Positions 6,927 to 8,052 of a stretch of 8,052 nt of DNA are shown in pieces; position 1 is the first letter of the stretch, and every line of letters starts with the position of its first letter. Below the pieces are notes generated by a model that saw only the letters and a program-made list of their open reading frames with translations, was not told where the DNA came from and did no database searches. The translations under genes and the position numbers were made by a program. Source of the DNA: JAQVEM01 sp034660395 (GTDB lineage: Bacteria; Actinomycetota; Humimicrobiia; Humimicrobiales; Humimicrobiaceae); contig JAYEJA010000149.1 of assembly GCA_034660395.1 (NCBI GenBank), positions 1-8,052 on the forward strand. The letters run 5' to 3'.

Positions 6927-6986
6927 ATTTTTTAAGTAGATTAATTCCTTTAAAATCCGGTTCGAAATTTCGCAACCTTGGGCAGA
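6927..6986. repeat. Dispersed repeat, copy B (core GGTTCGAAATTTCGCAACC)
   Basis: The core at 6959-6977 is identical to copy A (5857-5875), about 1.1 kb away in the same orientation, with similar AT-rich flanks. It begins about 14 bases beyond the stop of the methyltransferase pseudogene. On the minus strand the copy-A reading frame is preserved here too, ending VAKFRTGF-stop, although no plausible gene leads into it. Confidence 0.8.
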
Positions 6987-6999
6987 CATGTAAGGAATT

Positions 7000-7296
7000 C
7001 TATGATTTTAGTATTCCTATCCATCTTGGTACTTCATTTAGATATTTTGTGTAAGTATCACCATATTTTTCTTTGCAGTATCGTTCCTCAGAACCGGCAA
7101 TAATATTTATTAAAATAAAAAATAGTATAGCCGCTAACAGGATGATCCATGAAGCAGTAGCTACACTTATTGCAATTAAAGCTAAGAGACTGGAAAAATA
7201 TAATGGATATCTGGAATACCTATATACCCCCTTAGTTACAGGCTTATCGATAGGAGTAGTAATGGATGAAAGTACAGAAAAAAAGTTGCATAATCG
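7000..7296 (-). pseudogene. 5'-truncated isoprenylcysteine carboxyl methyltransferase-family (ICMT/PEMT-like) gene
   Basis: The minus strand encodes about 98 residues ending at TAG (7002-7000). They include DKPVTKGVYRYSRYPLYFS, then two hydrophobic stretches (LLALIAISVATASWII and LLAAILFFILINIIAG), then EERYCKEKYGDTYTKYLNEV and PRWIG. The G-x-Y-R-x-x-R-x-P-x-Y-F box, the EE-x-x-x-x-x-x-Y-G-x-x-Y-x-x-Y spacing and the PRW end are hallmarks of the C-terminal, SAM-binding half of this integral membrane methyltransferase family. The N-terminal half is missing: an in-frame TAA (7299-7297) precedes it, there is no ATG, GTG or TTG in the fragment, and the next gene's 3' end lies just upstream. No frameshift could restore it. 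It is a remnant of deletion or recombination; the intact enzyme would methylate a small or lipid-like substrate at the membrane. Confidence 0.75.
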
Positions 7297-7336
7297 TTAA
7301 GAAATTAACTATTATTGATCTATATATACTAAATTA

Positions 7337-7942
7337 TTACTCTCTAATTACTGTAACATGGTCATAGATTAGTGCACCTTTTGGGAGTTCCTTAAGTCCG
7401 CTCCATTCTTCTTGTTCGAAATATATATTAAACACATCTTGAGCTTCTTTATTCGCCAATCCAACAACGATATCAAACTTAAGCTCCTTATCGATATCTT
7501 CCTCAACCCCGATGCTTGCAAGGGAAGACCATTCACCATTTTCCTGCATCGTTACCAGATTATCCTGGGGATAATAGAGTCCAACAATATGAGGATAAAT
7601 AACAATATAGATAACTTGCCCATCAGGGATATTTTGTGACGTTCCTCGCACCATTTCTCTAATCTCTACTATATCCTCATTATGGGGACAAGTAATTTCT
7701 ACTTTGGTTTTGGGTCGAAATAAAAAGAATAATAAATTACCTATAAGAAGAAGTGAACTGATTGATATTACGATTATAAGAATTTTGATTTTTCGGGATG
7801 CAGCAGTTTTTATTATAACTTTTTGTTGTTGTCTCCTTCTAATTAATTGGACAATAGTTGCTGAAAATATACCACCCCCAGCAGCTATAACAGCAACAAT
7901 TATTTGAGTTATATCAATTGGCTGTACTGCTATTATTATCAC
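7337..7942 (-). CDS. Uncharacterised membrane-anchored protein, two N-terminal TMs and an unnamed C-terminal domain
   Basis: The product is 201 residues from the GTG at 7942. TM1 spans about 11-34 (IIVAVIAAGGGIFSATIV), followed by a basic loop (RRRQQQK); TM2 spans about 52-76. A soluble domain (about 80-201) includes EITCPHNED, VRGTSQNIPDGQVIYIVIYP, GEWSSLASIG and LPKGALIYDHVTV. The beta-rich 'RGTS--IP-GQVI-IVVYP' pattern looks like an Ig/carbohydrate-binding-like fold I have seen in unnamed proteins; I cannot give a function. With two TMs the domain could face either side. The SD (AAGAGGTGAT) overlaps the GTG itself, which is mechanically awkward; a stop lies two codons upstream and no ATG, GTG or TTG follows near the SD, so an AUA at 7933 is a real alternative start. 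Confidence 0.72.
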   Translation of the reverse strand: MIIIAVQPIDITQIIVAVIAAGGGIFSATIVQLIRRRQQQKVIIKTAASRKIKILIIVISISSLLLIGNLLFFLFRPKTKVEITCPHNEDIVEIREMVRGTSQNIPDGQVIYIVIYPHIVGLYYPQDNLVTMQENGEWSSLASIGVEEDIDKELKFDIVVGLANKEAQDVFNIYFEQEEWSGLKELPKGALIYDHVTVIRE

Positions 7943-7947
7943 CTCTT
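7938..7947 (-). promoter_or_regulatory. Strong Shine-Dalgarno that overlaps the only conventional start
   Basis: AAGAGGTGAT on the minus strand is nearly the full complement of the conserved 16S 3' tail. The GTG called as start (7942-7940) lies inside it. Four bases after it the frame reads ATA (7933-7931), at ideal spacing for a start codon. Confidence 0.65.
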
Positions 7948-7962
7948 ATTATCTGCGGTTTA

Positions 7963-7980
7963 AAATAAATCCCTTTATTT
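7963..7980. repeat. AT-only inverted repeat upstream of the 7337-7942 gene
   Basis: AAATAAA-TCCC-TTTATTT forms a perfect 7-bp stem with a 4-base loop, extendable to 10 bp with one bulge. It lies about 20 bases upstream of the SD, so it is in the leader or promoter. I find no good -35/-10 pair in 7943-8052, which otherwise holds nothing recognisable. Confidence 0.3.
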
Positions 7981-8052
7981 AAATATTTTAGTTAATGTTT
8001 GTATTTGTTTATGATTTCACTATTTTAAATTTTTTTTATATTACCTTCTGAT

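Noticed and set aside
5824..6986. Integron attC sites at the two repeats
   Set aside because: No RYYYAAC/GTTRRRY pair frames the repeats, the stem is too short, no integrase is present, and the 7337-7942 gene lacks a repeat at its 3' end.
7073..7300. Plus-strand 75-codon frame
   Set aside because: It is the complement of the methyltransferase-family pseudogene, which has the recognisable residues.
1..8052. CRISPR array, insertion sequence or riboswitch
   Set aside because: No regularly spaced repeats, no transposase or terminal inverted repeats, and no recognisable aptamer consensus were found.

Overview
The window reads as chromosomal DNA from an AT-leaning bacterium with a Gram-positive-type cell wall. 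The evidence is a class A penicillin-binding protein with a PASTA tail, a bacterial GluRS, a glutamine tRNA with encoded CCA, and heavy use of ATA (Ile) and AGA/AGG (Arg) codons. Several genes start with no Shine-Dalgarno (SD) sequence, some with a -10-like box almost touching the start codon. That pattern, and the TQ-x-YVKN form of the transglycosylase motif, recall Actinobacteria-like lineages, but the window cannot fix the taxonomy.

Left block (1-4890), mostly conserved genes. A metallophosphoesterase runs leftward off the edge. After a 348-base divergent spacer come the bifunctional peptidoglycan synthase (PBP1A type) and gltX, co-oriented and 36 bases apart. gltX converges with a small ribbon-helix-helix (RHH) regulator gene. 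That gene has the clearest promoter in the window, TTGACA-17-TAGTAT, with a 14-base inverted repeat between -10 and start codon.

Centre (5093-5199): a tRNA-Gln(CUG) behind a TATAAT box. Its cloverleaf is intact, but position 33 is C instead of the near-universal U. The U1-A72 pair and the 7-base D loop fit a tRNA amidated by GatCAB after charging by GluRS, though no GatCAB gene is in view.

Right block (5200-8052), accessory in character and more AT-rich. It holds a DUF4870-type membrane protein gene on the + strand, then three leftward items: a two-TM protein with an unnamed external domain, a 5'-truncated isoprenylcysteine methyltransferase-family pseudogene, and a two-TM protein with another unnamed C-terminal domain. 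The two intact membrane-protein genes have SD signals, unlike most left-block genes. Two ~60-base direct repeats sharing a 19-base quasi-palindrome bracket the 6019-6789 gene, each on the 3' side of a leftward gene. The block looks like recombining, decaying accessory DNA next to a tRNA. No integrase, transposase, CRISPR array or complete new system is visible.
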